Source: Oscillatoriales cyanobacterium CG2_30_40_61 (GTDB lineage: Bacteria > Cyanobacteriota > Cyanobacteriia > Cyanobacteriales > Microcoleaceae). From it: a DNA stretch of 49,387 bases. Position 1 is the stretch's first letter. Each line of letters opens with the position of its first letter. A program made the translations under genes and the position numbers. The stretch lies in assembly GCA_001873365.1 (NCBI GenBank), contig MNYZ01000028.1, forward strand, positions 1 to 49,387, given 5' to 3'. Positions 23,115 to 32,085 of the stretch are shown in pieces. A model generated the notes under the pieces. It did not search any database. It was not told the origin of the DNA and saw nothing but the letters and a program-made list of their open reading frames with translations.

Positions 23115-23609
23115 TTACCACCCCATAGTTCCGGGTTCTCCCTTAAATGGCCCGACAATATTTTGAGTAATCCAACCTCCATAAAAATCCCCGGTTTGAG
23201 CTTGAACTAATTCTTCTCCCACATAACAAGCATCCATGAAACTGGCATAAAAACTATAATAATTTTGAATATCAATAAATTCAGGAACTGGACTCAAATA
23301 ACTCCAGGCTGCATTAACAGCTTGTTTGTCAGCGACTGTAATATTATAATAACTACAAGCTCCTTTCCATTCACACCAACTTCGGCGAGAAGTTTGTTGT
23401 AAATACTCTAATTTAATATCTTCGGGTGGAATATAATATACCGGGGGATGACTGGTTTCTAAGACTCGTTTTGCTCCTTGGGTTTCCGCTAAAATAATCC
23501 CATTAAATATTACTTTAATCGGTTGGTTGACATCTTCCAAACGAGGGGGACGGGGATAATCCCAAACGGATTCTTGGCCAGGTTCGGGGGGAATAGGGAT
23601 AGGTAGCAT
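23115..23609 (-). CDS. DUF427 domain protein
   Basis: A 164-residue protein of the DUF427 family: VIFNGIILAETQGAKRVLETSHPPVYYIPPEDI, then SRRSWCEWKGACSYYNI with the conserved Cys and Trp, and AAWSYLSPVPEF. The N-terminal 30 residues are proline-rich, and the C-terminal part (about 115-164) extends beyond the core. The function of the family is unknown. The gene stands between copies A and B of the miniature element. Confidence 0.85.
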   Translation of the reverse strand: MLPIPIPPEPGQESVWDYPRPPRLEDVNQPIKVIFNGIILAETQGAKRVLETSHPPVYYIPPEDIKLEYLQQTSRRSWCEWKGACSYYNITVADKQAVNAAWSYLSPVPEFIDIQNYYSFYASFMDACYVGEELVQAQTGDFYGGWITQNIVGPFKGEPGTMGW

Positions 23610-23701
23610 TCTGATAATTTTTTATAGGTTTTACTGAGTTGTATTTTTACATATTTTAGTTAGAATTTCAAACTGGCTTTTATAGAATAGCTAAATTAAA
23701 T

Positions 23702-23808
23702 AGGACTGACGCACCGTCGCCCGAGAAACCGGGTTTTTTAGATAATATGTGAGTCACAACGAAGTATTTTCGTAAAAACCCGGTTTCTTTGGTTGGGTGC
23801 GTAAGTTC
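23702..23808. mobile_element. Miniature inverted-repeat element, copy B
   Basis: About 107 bp, AGGACTGACGCACC... to ...GGGTGCGTAAGTTCT, in the same orientation as copy A, with GTGAGTCACAACGAAG in the centre. Inverted arms hold AAACCGGGTTTTT and AAACCCGGTTTCT. Confidence 0.8.
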
Positions 23809-23888
23809 TGTTAAAGCGCGATCGCCGATTCTTGACTAATTCTAATAAAATTGTTAAAATCAAAATATTATTGAGGTTGAATTTAACA

Positions 23889-24227
23889 ATGGTAACTAAC
23901 TCTCCTCCCCTAATCAATCTTGGGAATAAATTAAATTATGATATTGGGATTAAGCAACTCAAAAATGGTAAATATCAAACGTTTGTCTTAAAATATCCGA
24001 GTTTAAAAGCATCTGGAAATAGTCGATAAGAAGCTATTAAAAAGTTATCTCAGCGTCTCCAAGATTTTTTAAAGGATACAGAAATTATTAATTTAGAAAT
24101 TGAGATTCCTCAACCAGAGCATCCTTGGTTAAAATATGCAGGAATGTTTAAAGATGATCCTCTGTTTGATCAAGTTTTAGAAGCCATTCAAGATTATCGC
24201 AATGAAATTGATGCAGAGGAGGAATAA
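23889..24227 (+). pseudogene. Antitoxin-like gene with an in-frame stop
   Basis: Translation from ATG 23889 gives MVTNSPPLI... to ASGNSR, a TAA at 24027-24029, then continues in the same frame with EAIKKLSQRLQDFL, IEIPQPEHPWLKYAGMF and ...RNEIDAEEE to the stop at 24227. The full frame (112 residues) matches the style of cyanobacterial antitoxins upstream of PIN-domain toxins, with a predicted strand-rich N-terminus and a conserved HPWLKYAGMFKDDP segment. One base change from GAA to TAA would explain the stop (expected GNSR-E-EAIKKL). It may still be made by readthrough, but the toxin remnant after it suggests decay. Confidence 0.65.
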
Positions 24228-24232
24228 TCAGG

Positions 24233-24289
24233 ATGAGACTATTTATAACAACGAGCGTGTTTACAACTTCTTTGTGTCTTTGTGGTTAA
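24233..24289 (+). pseudogene. Possible PIN-domain toxin remnant
   Basis: Five bp after the antitoxin-like frame, an ATG opens MRLFITTSVF, close to the start of many VapC-type PIN toxins (MRxFIDTSVF), and then runs into a dispersed 32-bp repeat (24267-24298) where it stops after 18 codons. The catalytic Asp of the first strand would be Thr here. This is inference from ten residues. Confidence 0.35.
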
Positions 24290-24298
24290 ATTAGGCTT
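24267..24298. repeat. 32-bp dispersed repeat, copy 1
   Basis: CTTCTTTGTGTCTTTGTGG... followed by TTAAATTAGGCTT. A perfect inverted copy is at 28736-28767. It cuts off the toxin-like frame. Confidence 0.8.
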
Positions 24299-24336
24299 AA
24301 AATTTCTCAAGATACAAGCAAAAACTGCTATAAACC

Positions 24337-26016
24337 TTAACTTTCTGCAATTCGATCTAACCTTTCTCGAATAGCCAAATTAAAGAGCGATCGCACCGAC
24401 ATCCATAACCCAAATAATGATAAAACCAAGACAAAAACCGCCCATCCTTGATAATTTCCAATTAATAAAATTGCCCCTGCAATTAAAGTAAATCCTGTCC
24501 AACAGATATAAATTAAAGTTTTAATCGCTAAATTAATCCGTCTTAAAGCGCGATCGCTTTCTACAGACCTGACCCGAATTTGTAACTCTCCTTCTTCCAA
24601 ACGTTCTTCTAACCGACGTATTAAAACCTCGGTTTTGCTCGGTTGTTGTAATCTAAATTTAATAAAATCTCGCGCCTGTTTTGCTAATTCTCCGACTAAA
24701 TTACCTCGCTCTTGAGAAATCGTTAAACTCTTAACAAAGGGTTGGGCACAAGCAACTAAATTATATTTTGGATCTAAATTTCTCGCCAAGCCATCCAAAG
24801 TAGTTAAAGACTTTAAAATAAACATCATTTGAGCAGGTAAACGGAAAGGTTGTTGCTCAAACATGATATAAATTTCTTCTTTAATTTGATTGAACATCTG
24901 AAAATCAACGGGTTTTTCTGTAAATTCTTCTAATAAAAACTTAACCATTTTTCTAACGGGTTTCATGTCAGATACGGGTTCAATTAATCCAATATCAACT
25001 AAAGTAGTTAAAACCACATCCGTATCTTTTTTTAACACCGCAAAAAAGGCTTTAATCATCTGATCCTTGGCTAAAGCTTTGACTTCTGCCATCATGCCAA
25101 AATCATAAAAAATCAAGTTTCCATCAACACTAACGGCAATATTTCCGGGGTGGGGGTCAGCTTGGAAAAAACCATCCTGAAGAATCTGTTTTAAATAACA
25201 ACAAATCCCCAACTGATTGATCCGTTTAACATCAATTCCATAGGCAATTAATTTCTCTCGATCATCGGCTTTAATTCCGGGCAAATATTGCATCGTTAAC
25301 ACCTTATGGGTAGTATACTTCCAATAAACTTTAGGGACTAAAATACCAGGATAATTTTTAAAATTTTCTCTAAATCTTTCGGCGTTTTTACCTTCTTTTA
25401 TATAATCAATTTCTTGATATAAAATCAAAAAAAACTCGTTGTATAATTCGTCCAAATTATAAAGTTTTGACCAACTAAAATGTCGTTGACAAAACTGAAT
25501 AATCCGCCGTACCGCTTGTACATCTAAATCAAATAATTGTTTTAAACCCGGACGCTGGACTTTAATAATTACATCTTCTCCCGTGTGCAGTCTAGCTTTA
25601 TGAACTTGTCCTAAACTGGCGGCGGCTAGGGGTTGTTCATCAAAATCTCGATATAATGTAAATAAGGAGTTTCCTAATTCTGCTTCAATAATAGCCACGG
25701 CTTCATCCGTACTAAAAGGAGGAACTTGATCCTGTAGTTTTTCTAATTCTTCAACATATTCTAGGGGTAAAATATCGGCTCTTGTTGATAGAGATTGTCC
25801 AATTTTAATAAAAGTCGGCCCCAAATCTAATAGGGTTTTAACTAACCAACTAGCGCGTTTTTGTTTCTGTTTATTGGTCTGATTTCCCAAGGTTTTATCA
25901 CACCATAAAAAGAACATAAATGACCCGCAGGCCGTGAATACATCCCATTGTCTCGTTAATGGAGAATATCGAGTTTTTTGCCAACGTAGGGGTTTAGAAT
26001 CAATGGATGTAAGCAT
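24337..26016 (-). CDS. ABC1/UbiB family atypical kinase (second paralogue)
   Basis: A 559-residue paralogue of the protein at 19260-20915. It has FIKIGQSLSTRADILP (KxGQ), AAASLGQVHKARL, VIIKVQRPG, QADPHPGNIA and FYDFGMMAE, plus two C-terminal membrane helices (about residues 498-545, LIYICWTGFTLIAGAILL and WAVFVLVLSLFGLW) that the first paralogue lacks. This C-terminal anchor is the layout of membrane-bound UbiB/ADCK proteins. The ATG at 26016 (MLTSIDSKPL) is preferred over an upstream start at 26064. It could act in plastoquinone or tocopherol metabolism. Confidence 0.88.
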   Translation of the reverse strand: MLTSIDSKPLRWQKTRYSPLTRQWDVFTACGSFMFFLWCDKTLGNQTNKQKQKRASWLVKTLLDLGPTFIKIGQSLSTRADILPLEYVEELEKLQDQVPPFSTDEAVAIIEAELGNSLFTLYRDFDEQPLAAASLGQVHKARLHTGEDVIIKVQRPGLKQLFDLDVQAVRRIIQFCQRHFSWSKLYNLDELYNEFFLILYQEIDYIKEGKNAERFRENFKNYPGILVPKVYWKYTTHKVLTMQYLPGIKADDREKLIAYGIDVKRINQLGICCYLKQILQDGFFQADPHPGNIAVSVDGNLIFYDFGMMAEVKALAKDQMIKAFFAVLKKDTDVVLTTLVDIGLIEPVSDMKPVRKMVKFLLEEFTEKPVDFQMFNQIKEEIYIMFEQQPFRLPAQMMFILKSLTTLDGLARNLDPKYNLVACAQPFVKSLTISQERGNLVGELAKQARDFIKFRLQQPSKTEVLIRRLEERLEEGELQIRVRSVESDRALRRINLAIKTLIYICWTGFTLIAGAILLIGNYQGWAVFVLVLSLFGLWMSVRSLFNLAIRERLDRIAES

Positions 26017-26125
26017 GGGAAATTTGAGATAATATTGATCATCTAAGATAATTATAGGACACAATTAACGCATAATAGAGAAAGAACTCCCATTTGGCAA
26101 TGTTATTTGCTCAACTTTTAAGATT

Positions 26126-27814
26126 ATGAAAAGACGCTCATTTCCTAAAATTTTGGTGATTGCTCTGGTCGTTGTGGGACTCCTGGGAATTGGGGGGTTT
26201 TATGGATTATCGGGTCAAAACCCAGCCGCTTTAGTCACGGGGAGCACAAAAACAGCACCAGAGGCGGCGATGTTTATTCCTCGGACGGCTCCGGCGATGG
26301 TTTCATTATTAGTAAATCCTGATCGGTTAGAATCAGTAGGAAAGATTTTAACCTTTTCTCAAAAAAGTAATAATAATCGGATTCAACTTAACTCTATTAA
26401 AGAAACTCTTTTAGCTAATACAGGGTTAAATTATGGCCGAGATATTCAACCTTGGTTAGGGAATGAAATCACTTGGGCATTAATTACTCCCGATCTGGAT
26501 CGATTAGCTAATAATGGTCAACAACCTGGATATTTTGTCGCCTTATCAACAAAAAATGCTCAACGAAGTCAAGAGGTTTTAGATAAATTTTGGCAAAAAC
26601 AAGTGGATGCAGGTTTAGATATTGTTCAAGATCAATATCGAGGAGTTAAACTTATTTATCGCCGACCTTTTGCCGGAAGTATTGATGATGCACCGACTTT
26701 AGTTACGGCTAAAATTAATGATCGCTTTGTGTTATTTTCTAATTATCCCAAGGTGATGAAAGAAGCCTTAAATACGGTACAGGCAAATCTGAATTTAAGT
26801 CAATCCGAATCCTATCAAAAAGCATTAAAAGAATTAAAACCCGGGGGAGTGGGGTTGGGATTTTTTAATTTAGGAGATTGGCAATTAGTCACTGATCCAC
26901 AGCAAGAATTTCTGGGTCAACAACCCACTTTAGCTGTATCTTTAGGGATTAATTCCCAGGGATTGTTAGCAGAAACTGTGTTAATAGCTACCTTAGAAGA
27001 AGATACAATAAATTCATCCCCGGCATTTTCCCAACCCGGAGAAGCGTTAAATTATATTAGTTCAAATAGTCCGTTATTAATTGCGGGAAAAGACTTAAAT
27101 CAACTCTGGACAGATTTCTCGGAAATTATTGCAGCTAATCAACCTTTAGAACAATTTATTACCCAACCCCTAGCGGGAATTAAAAGTTTATGGGGTTTAG
27201 ATTTACCTGAAGATATTTTTAGTTGGGTTACGGGAGAATATGCTTTAGCTGTAGTCCCTCGCAGCGATGAAAAATGGGATTGGGTTTTTGTGACTGAACG
27301 TTCAGAAAATGCTAATCTAGGGATTGAAAAGTTAGATAAAATAGCGACGGAACAAGGTTATAGTTTGGGATCATTTAATCTTAATAATAATACTCTTTCA
27401 GCCTGGACAAAGTTAACCCCTATGGTTGTGGAGAAAAAAGATAAAGCTAAAACCCAAATTAGATTAATTCAAGCCAATGCAAAAGGGGTACATTCAACCG
27501 TAGGGAAATATGAAATTTTTACAACTTCTGTAGAAGCAATGGATGAGGTTTTAGGATTATCAAAAACGGAAAATCTGATGACTCAAGATCCTGATTTTAA
27601 AACAAGTATTGAAGTTTTACCTCAAACTAATGATGGTTATTTTTATCTCAATTGGCTAACCAGTCGTAATTTCCTTAATCAACAATTTCCTTTGTTTAAA
27701 TTAGTAGAACTTTCGGCTAAACCATTTTTTGATAATTTGCGATCGCTCACCCTAAGTAGTAGCGATCGCGTGGGAAATATCCAACACGCAACGGTATTTT
27801 TAAGACTGCGTTAG
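26126..27814 (+). CDS. DUF3352 lipoprotein-like or membrane-anchored protein
   Basis: A 562-residue protein with one N-terminal membrane helix (about residues 8-29, ILVIALVVVGLLGIGGFYGL) and a large external domain: AMFIPRTAPAMVSLLVNPDRLE, YGRDIQPWLGNEITWAL, and repeated strand/helix units to the C-terminus. This is the arrangement of DUF3352 proteins, widespread in cyanobacteria and of unknown function. The C-terminal RVGNIQHATVFLRLR is conserved in style. It starts 109 bp from the divergent ABC1 gene, so the two share a promoter region. Confidence 0.82.
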   Translation: MKRRSFPKILVIALVVVGLLGIGGFYGLSGQNPAALVTGSTKTAPEAAMFIPRTAPAMVSLLVNPDRLESVGKILTFSQKSNNNRIQLNSIKETLLANTGLNYGRDIQPWLGNEITWALITPDLDRLANNGQQPGYFVALSTKNAQRSQEVLDKFWQKQVDAGLDIVQDQYRGVKLIYRRPFAGSIDDAPTLVTAKINDRFVLFSNYPKVMKEALNTVQANLNLSQSESYQKALKELKPGGVGLGFFNLGDWQLVTDPQQEFLGQQPTLAVSLGINSQGLLAETVLIATLEEDTINSSPAFSQPGEALNYISSNSPLLIAGKDLNQLWTDFSEIIAANQPLEQFITQPLAGIKSLWGLDLPEDIFSWVTGEYALAVVPRSDEKWDWVFVTERSENANLGIEKLDKIATEQGYSLGSFNLNNNTLSAWTKLTPMVVEKKDKAKTQIRLIQANAKGVHSTVGKYEIFTTSVEAMDEVLGLSKTENLMTQDPDFKTSIEVLPQTNDGYFYLNWLTSRNFLNQQFPLFKLVELSAKPFFDNLRSLTLSSSDRVGNIQHATVFLRLR

Positions 27815-27834
27815 GAATCAAAAATAGGATTGAC

Positions 27835-27866
27835 AAGTAGGGGCAATTCATGAATTACCCCTACTT
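27835..27866. terminator. Bidirectional hairpin terminator
   Basis: AAGTAGGGG (27835-27843) pairs with CCCCTACTT (27858-27866); the loop contains the self-complementary AATTCATGAATT. TTTT follows on the plus strand. It lies between convergent genes. Confidence 0.75.
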
Positions 27867-27880
27867 TTAACTTTTCCCTG

Positions 27881-28726
27881 TTACACTACTGTTTTTCGCA
27901 AAAATAAAATTAAGGCTTGACTAATTTCTTGTGGCCAATGTTCTTGGGGATAATGTCCAGCTTTTTCTAAGGTGACAATTTCAATATCAGATATTCCTTT
28001 TGCAAAGGTTTCTACATCGGCAAAATTCAACCAAGGATCAATTAATCCCCAAATAATTTGAGTCGGATGATCCCAATTTTTAAAGCCAGATTCTATTTCA
28101 ATCATAGCATCTTTTAAACGCAAATTTTTTAAGGTTGCTAAGAGCGATCGCCCGGCCGCAGAAGTCTTTAAAAACGGACTGCGATACACCTCTAAAACCT
28201 TATCTTCAATCACATATTTACTTCCTCCTTCTAAAGTTCTATCAACTAATAATGGATCTTGAGTGATCATATCTCCCACAAACGGTAACGCCATTTGTTG
28301 TAATTTCCAAGGGAGTGTCGCTGCTGTGGAAATAGGGGTATTTAAAATGATTAATTTTTCGATTTTTTCAGGATAACGGAGGGCATATTGTAAACCAACC
28401 GAACCTAAAAAACCTTGAACAACTAAATGAAATTTTTCTATTTTTAATTGTTCTAAAAATCCTTTTAACCCTTGAATAAAAGCATCGGGCGTATAGTTAA
28501 AATCCCGTTTATCTGGTTTTCCTGAATATCCCGAACCTATCCAGTCCGGTGCGATCGCTTTATATCCTTGTTTTTCTAATTCCTCCAAAATCACTAACCA
28601 ACTATAACTCTGAGACACTAATCCATGCAAAAAGATCACCGGAATTTTATCATTTTTTTCGGGATTTGTTTCCCGATAAAACCAATCTAAAGAACCAACT
28701 TTAATTTCGTTTTTAGTAATTGACAT
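27881..28726 (-). CDS. Alpha/beta hydrolase-fold protein lacking the usual nucleophile
   Basis: A 281-residue protein of the alpha/beta hydrolase fold: IPVIFLHGLVSQSYSW (oxyanion loop HG), GYKAIAPDWIGSGYS, and the nucleophile-elbow region FHLVVQGFLGSVGLQYA. In haloalkane dehalogenase-like relatives the elbow reads VQDWGG or GHSMGG; here the nucleophile position is Gly. A C-terminal AGHYPQ provides the expected His, and WGLIDPW the usual acid region. So the fold is clear but standard hydrolysis is doubtful. It is a single gene downstream of petA, with a terminator between. Confidence 0.78.
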   Translation of the reverse strand: MSITKNEIKVGSLDWFYRETNPEKNDKIPVIFLHGLVSQSYSWLVILEELEKQGYKAIAPDWIGSGYSGKPDKRDFNYTPDAFIQGLKGFLEQLKIEKFHLVVQGFLGSVGLQYALRYPEKIEKLIILNTPISTAATLPWKLQQMALPFVGDMITQDPLLVDRTLEGGSKYVIEDKVLEVYRSPFLKTSAAGRSLLATLKNLRLKDAMIEIESGFKNWDHPTQIIWGLIDPWLNFADVETFAKGISDIEIVTLEKAGHYPQEHWPQEISQALILFLRKTVV

Positions 28727-28735
28727 AATATTTTC

Positions 28736-28767
28736 AAGCCTAATTTAACCACAAAGACACAAAGAAG
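28736..28767. repeat. 32-bp dispersed repeat, copy 2 (inverted)
   Basis: Reverse complement of the repeat at 24267-24298, identical over 32 bp, in the petA-hydrolase intergenic space beside the petA terminator. Confidence 0.8.
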
Positions 28768-28778
28768 AATAAAAACAG

Positions 28779-28810
28779 TTGTAGAGACGTTAAATTTAAC
28801 GTCTCTACAA
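28779..28810 (-). terminator. Perfect palindrome terminator after petA
   Basis: A 32-bp perfect palindrome (half-site TTGTAGAGACGTTAAA) lies 29 bp after the petA stop. On the minus strand it is followed by CTGTTTTTATTC, so it can act as an intrinsic terminator for petC-petA. Its GTAGAGACG arm also occurs in the repeat near 19119, so a mobile hairpin has probably been adopted as terminator. Confidence 0.75.
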
Positions 28811-28839
28811 GGGTTGAAATCATCAAAATGACTCAAAAG

Positions 28840-29823
28840 TTAGAAATTCATTTCAGCCGCTTGAACTTTCTCAATTTGTTTCTTCTTCATTACCAGCATA
28901 ACTTGAGCCAACATCACCAAAGCGATAAAAGCAATTAAGCCAGTAACACGAGTAGAACTTTGCAGAACAATTTCAGTATCATGTTGACCAAAACCGCCCA
29001 CGTTGGGGTTATCGGTTAAAAGATCACCAACTGCAACGGTTTGACCTTCAGAAACAATCACAGAAGGGCCAAGGGGAATTTCATCGACAACGGTTTGACC
29101 GTCAGCCTTTTGAATGGTCACTTGAGAACCTGATTCGGCATCCGTTGTTACCTGGGTAACAGTTCCGGCAGCAGAGGCTTTATAAGCGGTATTATTGCTA
29201 GAGTTTCCGGCCGGATAGACTTGACCGCGACCTCGGTTTCCACCGACATGAATAGCAAATTTACCATAGTGGACGGATTTATCCGTTTCGGGGTTAGGAG
29301 ACAAGACGGGGAAAATAATTTCTTGGTGTTCTTCTCCGGGTAATGGCCCGACAATTACCACATTTTCTTGATCTTCCCGATAGGGTTGGAAGTACAAATC
29401 ACCAATTTCTTCCTTCCATTCTTCAGGAATCCGATCTTCGGGAGCAATTTTAAAGCCTTCGGGCAGCATTAACACCGCACCGACGTTTAAACCACCTTTG
29501 CTACCATCGGCCGTGACTTGCTGAATGTTGGTATCGTAGGGGATTTTAACCACTGCTTTAAAAACAGTATCCGGCAGAATCGAATGGGGAACTTCAATTT
29601 CCGTTGGTTTGGCCGCTAAGTGACAGTTGGCACAAACAATCCGTCCTGTCGCTTCTCGGGGAGTTAAGGGAGCGGTTTCTTGCGCCCAAAATGGATAGGC
29701 TGCCGCCGACTGGGGTAGGGCAAAATCACTGGTTAGGAAGAAAGCAACCGTTGCTACGGCAACCCAAAGGATTTTCCAAGCCCGCAAACGAGGCATTTTC
29801 ACTAATTGATCAATTGGTTGCAT
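28840..29823 (-). CDS. petA: Cytochrome f (apocytochrome f precursor)
   Basis: A 327-residue precursor from ATG 29823. Residues 1-42 form a Sec signal with hydrophobic core ([13 protein letters not shown]) and cleavage after SAAA, so that mature protein begins YPFWAQ; the amino-terminal Tyr is the axial haem ligand. CANCH (residues 68-72 or so) binds haem c. The C-terminal helix ([20 protein letters not shown]) anchors it to the thylakoid, with the tail [15 protein letters not shown]. It carries electrons from the Rieske protein to plastocyanin or cytochrome c6. It is 102 bp downstream of petC in one operon. Confidence 0.97.
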   Translation of the reverse strand: MQPIDQLVKMPRLRAWKILWVAVATVAFFLTSDFALPQSAAAYPFWAQETAPLTPREATGRIVCANCHLAAKPTEIEVPHSILPDTVFKAVVKIPYDTNIQQVTADGSKGGLNVGAVLMLPEGFKIAPEDRIPEEWKEEIGDLYFQPYREDQENVVIVGPLPGEEHQEIIFPVLSPNPETDKSVHYGKFAIHVGGNRGRGQVYPAGNSSNNTAYKASAAGTVTQVTTDAESGSQVTIQKADGQTVVDEIPLGPSVIVSEGQTVAVGDLLTDNPNVGGFGQHDTEIVLQSSTRVTGLIAFIALVMLAQVMLVMKKKQIEKVQAAEMNF

Positions 29824-29925
29824 TACTAATGTTCTATTTCTGGTCAAAGTCAACAGAATCAATGATCACAGAGTTCAGATTTCAGATCTTGATCTAAAAT
29901 CCAAAATCCTAGAATTTTAAATTTA

Positions 29926-30465
29926 TTAAGCCCACCAGGGATTTTCACCCGAGCGGAAATCCGTTTCTGTCCAAGTCGTAAAGCTCAATTTGTCATCCGT
30001 AACCGTGGCGTGAACCAAGGGTAAGGATAACGGTGCTGGCCCACGAACCACTTTGCCCTCGGCGTTATATTGAGAGCCGTGACAAGGACACATAAATTTA
30101 TTTTCACTGGCATTCCAAGGCACAACGCACCCTAGGTGGGTACAGACCGCATTGATTCCATATTCCGCTAAGGTGGAATCGGATTCAATCACCATATAGG
30201 TAGGGTCGCCTTTTAAACCTTGGGCTAAAACCCGGTCGCCGGGTTTATGGCTGGATAAAAATTCACTGACGATAACATCGTTACCCAGAGCATCTTTAGC
30301 CGTGACACCACCGCCAGCCGCACCACTAGAGGGGGGCAGAAAATATTTGATCACCGGATACAGCGCCCCGACAGCAACGCCTGTAACTGTACCGAAGGTC
30401 AGTAAATTCATGAATTGACGACGCCCCATACTCGGAGCATCGGAGGTTACTGAAATTTGAGTCAT
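29926..30465 (-). CDS. petC: Rieske iron-sulfur protein of cytochrome b6f
   Basis: A 179-residue subunit. An N-terminal membrane helix (about residues 19-40, [22 protein letters not shown]) preceded by the twin-Arg GRRQF, a glycine-rich hinge (SSGAAGGG) and the Rieske domain with CTHLGC and CPCHGS (Cys-His ligands of the 2Fe-2S cluster). It oxidises plastoquinol at the luminal site and reduces cytochrome f. It is the first gene of the petC-petA operon. The roughly 250-bp upstream region (30466-30718) separates it from DUF3177 on the same strand and should hold the promoter. Confidence 0.97.
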   Translation of the reverse strand: MTQISVTSDAPSMGRRQFMNLLTFGTVTGVAVGALYPVIKYFLPPSSGAAGGGVTAKDALGNDVIVSEFLSSHKPGDRVLAQGLKGDPTYMVIESDSTLAEYGINAVCTHLGCVVPWNASENKFMCPCHGSQYNAEGKVVRGPAPLSLPLVHATVTDDKLSFTTWTETDFRSGENPWWA

Positions 30466-30718
30466 AGCTGACGCAGCTTGTCTGTGTGATTGTTAGTTAA
30501 TACTGGGCAAAGAAGCCGTTGATCTACTGAATTTAGTTGAACATCTGACTCACTCGATTGAATAACGGCAAGCCCGATCTTCCTTCAATAAGCATTATCA
30601 CATTATTTGCACCCATGTTTATCGGGTGTTGGCGGTTAGACTCAATCAAATTAAGAAGCCGTCGGACAAGGATGGGGATCTCAACCCAAATTTTGGGTAA
30701 ATCCACCCATTCACGCTT

Positions 30719-31339
30719 TTATCCCATCGCCGAACGTCCCTGTTTTCCCAATTTAAAGAAGACAAAATAACCCAAATAAAGTATATAAACAGCTAAACCG
30801 ACTAAAGCAAAAAAGCCTAAAAATTGAGGAGTTAAATTAGGACTAAAAGTTTGTTTATATAACCAAGGAGGATCGAGCCATATCCGACAACTAGCATCGG
30901 CAATTAACTCTTTTTGACCTTTAGAAAAACCACAATATAGAAAAGGAATTAAAGCGATCGCACCTAAAAGATTATAAACTGTCACCGCCCAACGCCAAGA
31001 CGTAAATAATAATTTCAAACCTGAATTAGGCATTTCTGAGACTTCCTCATTCAAATCCACCCAAAACCATAGGGAAATCGGAATTAAAATCTGTGCCATC
31101 AGCAAGGTCAAAAAACTAATGGGCAGGGCAGCAATCATTAAATATAAGCTAATAATTAACAAACTCCCTACGCGCCAATAGGTTGCCATTAACCGTTGAA
31201 TTGCTTCCGCTCTCTGAACAAAAGCCGCCACAAAGATCACAAAAGGAATAATTAGTGCAAATATAATCGCCAGTCTATAGTCCGTCCAGACCAACGATTG
31301 TAACCAAGGAGATTCGACGGCGAGTAAACAATTGAACAT
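30719..31339 (-). CDS. DUF3177 family membrane protein
   Basis: A 206-residue protein with five or so membrane helices (about residues 24-44, 55-75, 78-95, 112-135 and 175-197) starting with the typical N-terminus ESPWLQSLVWTDYRLA. It is a member of a cyanobacterial membrane family of unknown function (DUF3177). It is probably monocistronic, between petC and CP12 on the same strand. Confidence 0.75.
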   Translation of the reverse strand: MFNCLLAVESPWLQSLVWTDYRLAIIFALIIPFVIFVAAFVQRAEAIQRLMATYWRVGSLLIISLYLMIAALPISFLTLLMAQILIPISLWFWVDLNEEVSEMPNSGLKLLFTSWRWAVTVYNLLGAIALIPFLYCGFSKGQKELIADASCRIWLDPPWLYKQTFSPNLTPQFLGFFALVGLAVYILYLGYFVFFKLGKQGRSAMG

Positions 31340-31446
31340 CCTAAATAATCAAATCCAATAAATAAAAATTAAGCAACTGGGTTAACTCAAGTTAACTCTC
31401 AGTTGCCGATAATTAACAAAGACTAGAAAACCCAAAAAACAACGGA

Positions 31447-31668
31447 TTAGTCTTCATAAAGACGACATTCAGCCGCATCAGGATTATCGCTGCAATAGAC
31501 TTCAAAAGAGCTTTTGGGTTTTTCTTGTTTTTGGTGTGAAGCTTCAGCTTGTAATTCTTCCACCGCATCCCAAGCCGCTGCACATTCCTTAGAATTTGCA
31601 CCGCTAACATCACAGACTGTACGGGCTTCCTCTAGTTCTTTCTCGATCAGTTCGTTGATATTGTTCAT
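31447..31668 (-). CDS. cp12: Calvin-cycle regulator CP12
   Basis: A 73-residue protein with two Cys pairs: C19 and C29 around VCDVSGANSKEC, and C60 and C69 around CSDNPDAAEC, plus the AWDAVEEL core motif and the C-terminal ECRLYED. Oxidised CP12 bridges glyceraldehyde-3-phosphate dehydrogenase and phosphoribulokinase and inactivates both in the dark. The length is normal and no CBS domain is fused. It is a single gene. Confidence 0.96.
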   Translation of the reverse strand: MNNINELIEKELEEARTVCDVSGANSKECAAAWDAVEELQAEASHQKQEKPKSSFEVYCSDNPDAAECRLYED

Positions 31669-32085
31669 AAACTTTTACTTTAATCTAAATCTACTAAGTA
31701 CAGGTTCCAATCCTACTGTAGAACATTTAGTAAGAATTACTCACTTTGTTCTTGTGGCAAGGATGAGGTTCGCTGTACCCATAACTTTTTTGCTACACTT
31801 CCCACTTAGCTCGGTTTTCGCCCAGGGGTTTTGTGATGCAAAGACCATCTACTTCTAGCACAGATCTGACAGAAATTCAACGAACCCTGCCCTTATCGGT
31901 TAGGATCTGGGGCTTAGGGGTGATGAAGCTCAAGATCAGAGTTAATGCCATTAGGCAAACCTTCCGGGGCCTTAAACCCTTGAGTTAAATCCAGATAGCA
32001 ACATTCACAAAACATTGCATCTGCTTTACTCCCACACAATCTGCTATCTTAACACAAGATATCTGACTATTGAGGGAGGGCGAAG
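31669..32085. other. Divergent promoter region of CP12 and the FIST gene
   Basis: About 417 bp between divergent genes. It contains one short possible frame (31836-31988). TATCTTAACACAAGATATCTGA and GAGGGAGGG, the ribosome site of the FIST gene, lie near 32050-32085. No repeat or known RNA was recognised. Confidence 0.4.
31836..31988 (+). CDS. Possible 50-residue peptide
   Basis: ATG 31836 to TAA 31988 gives a basic peptide (MQRPSTSSTDLTEIQRTL start, then IRVNAIRQTFRGLKPLS). There is no ribosome site and no recognised family. The composition is compatible with coding, but chance is equally likely. Confidence 0.2.
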   Translation: MQRPSTSSTDLTEIQRTLPLSVRIWGLGVMKLKIRVNAIRQTFRGLKPLS

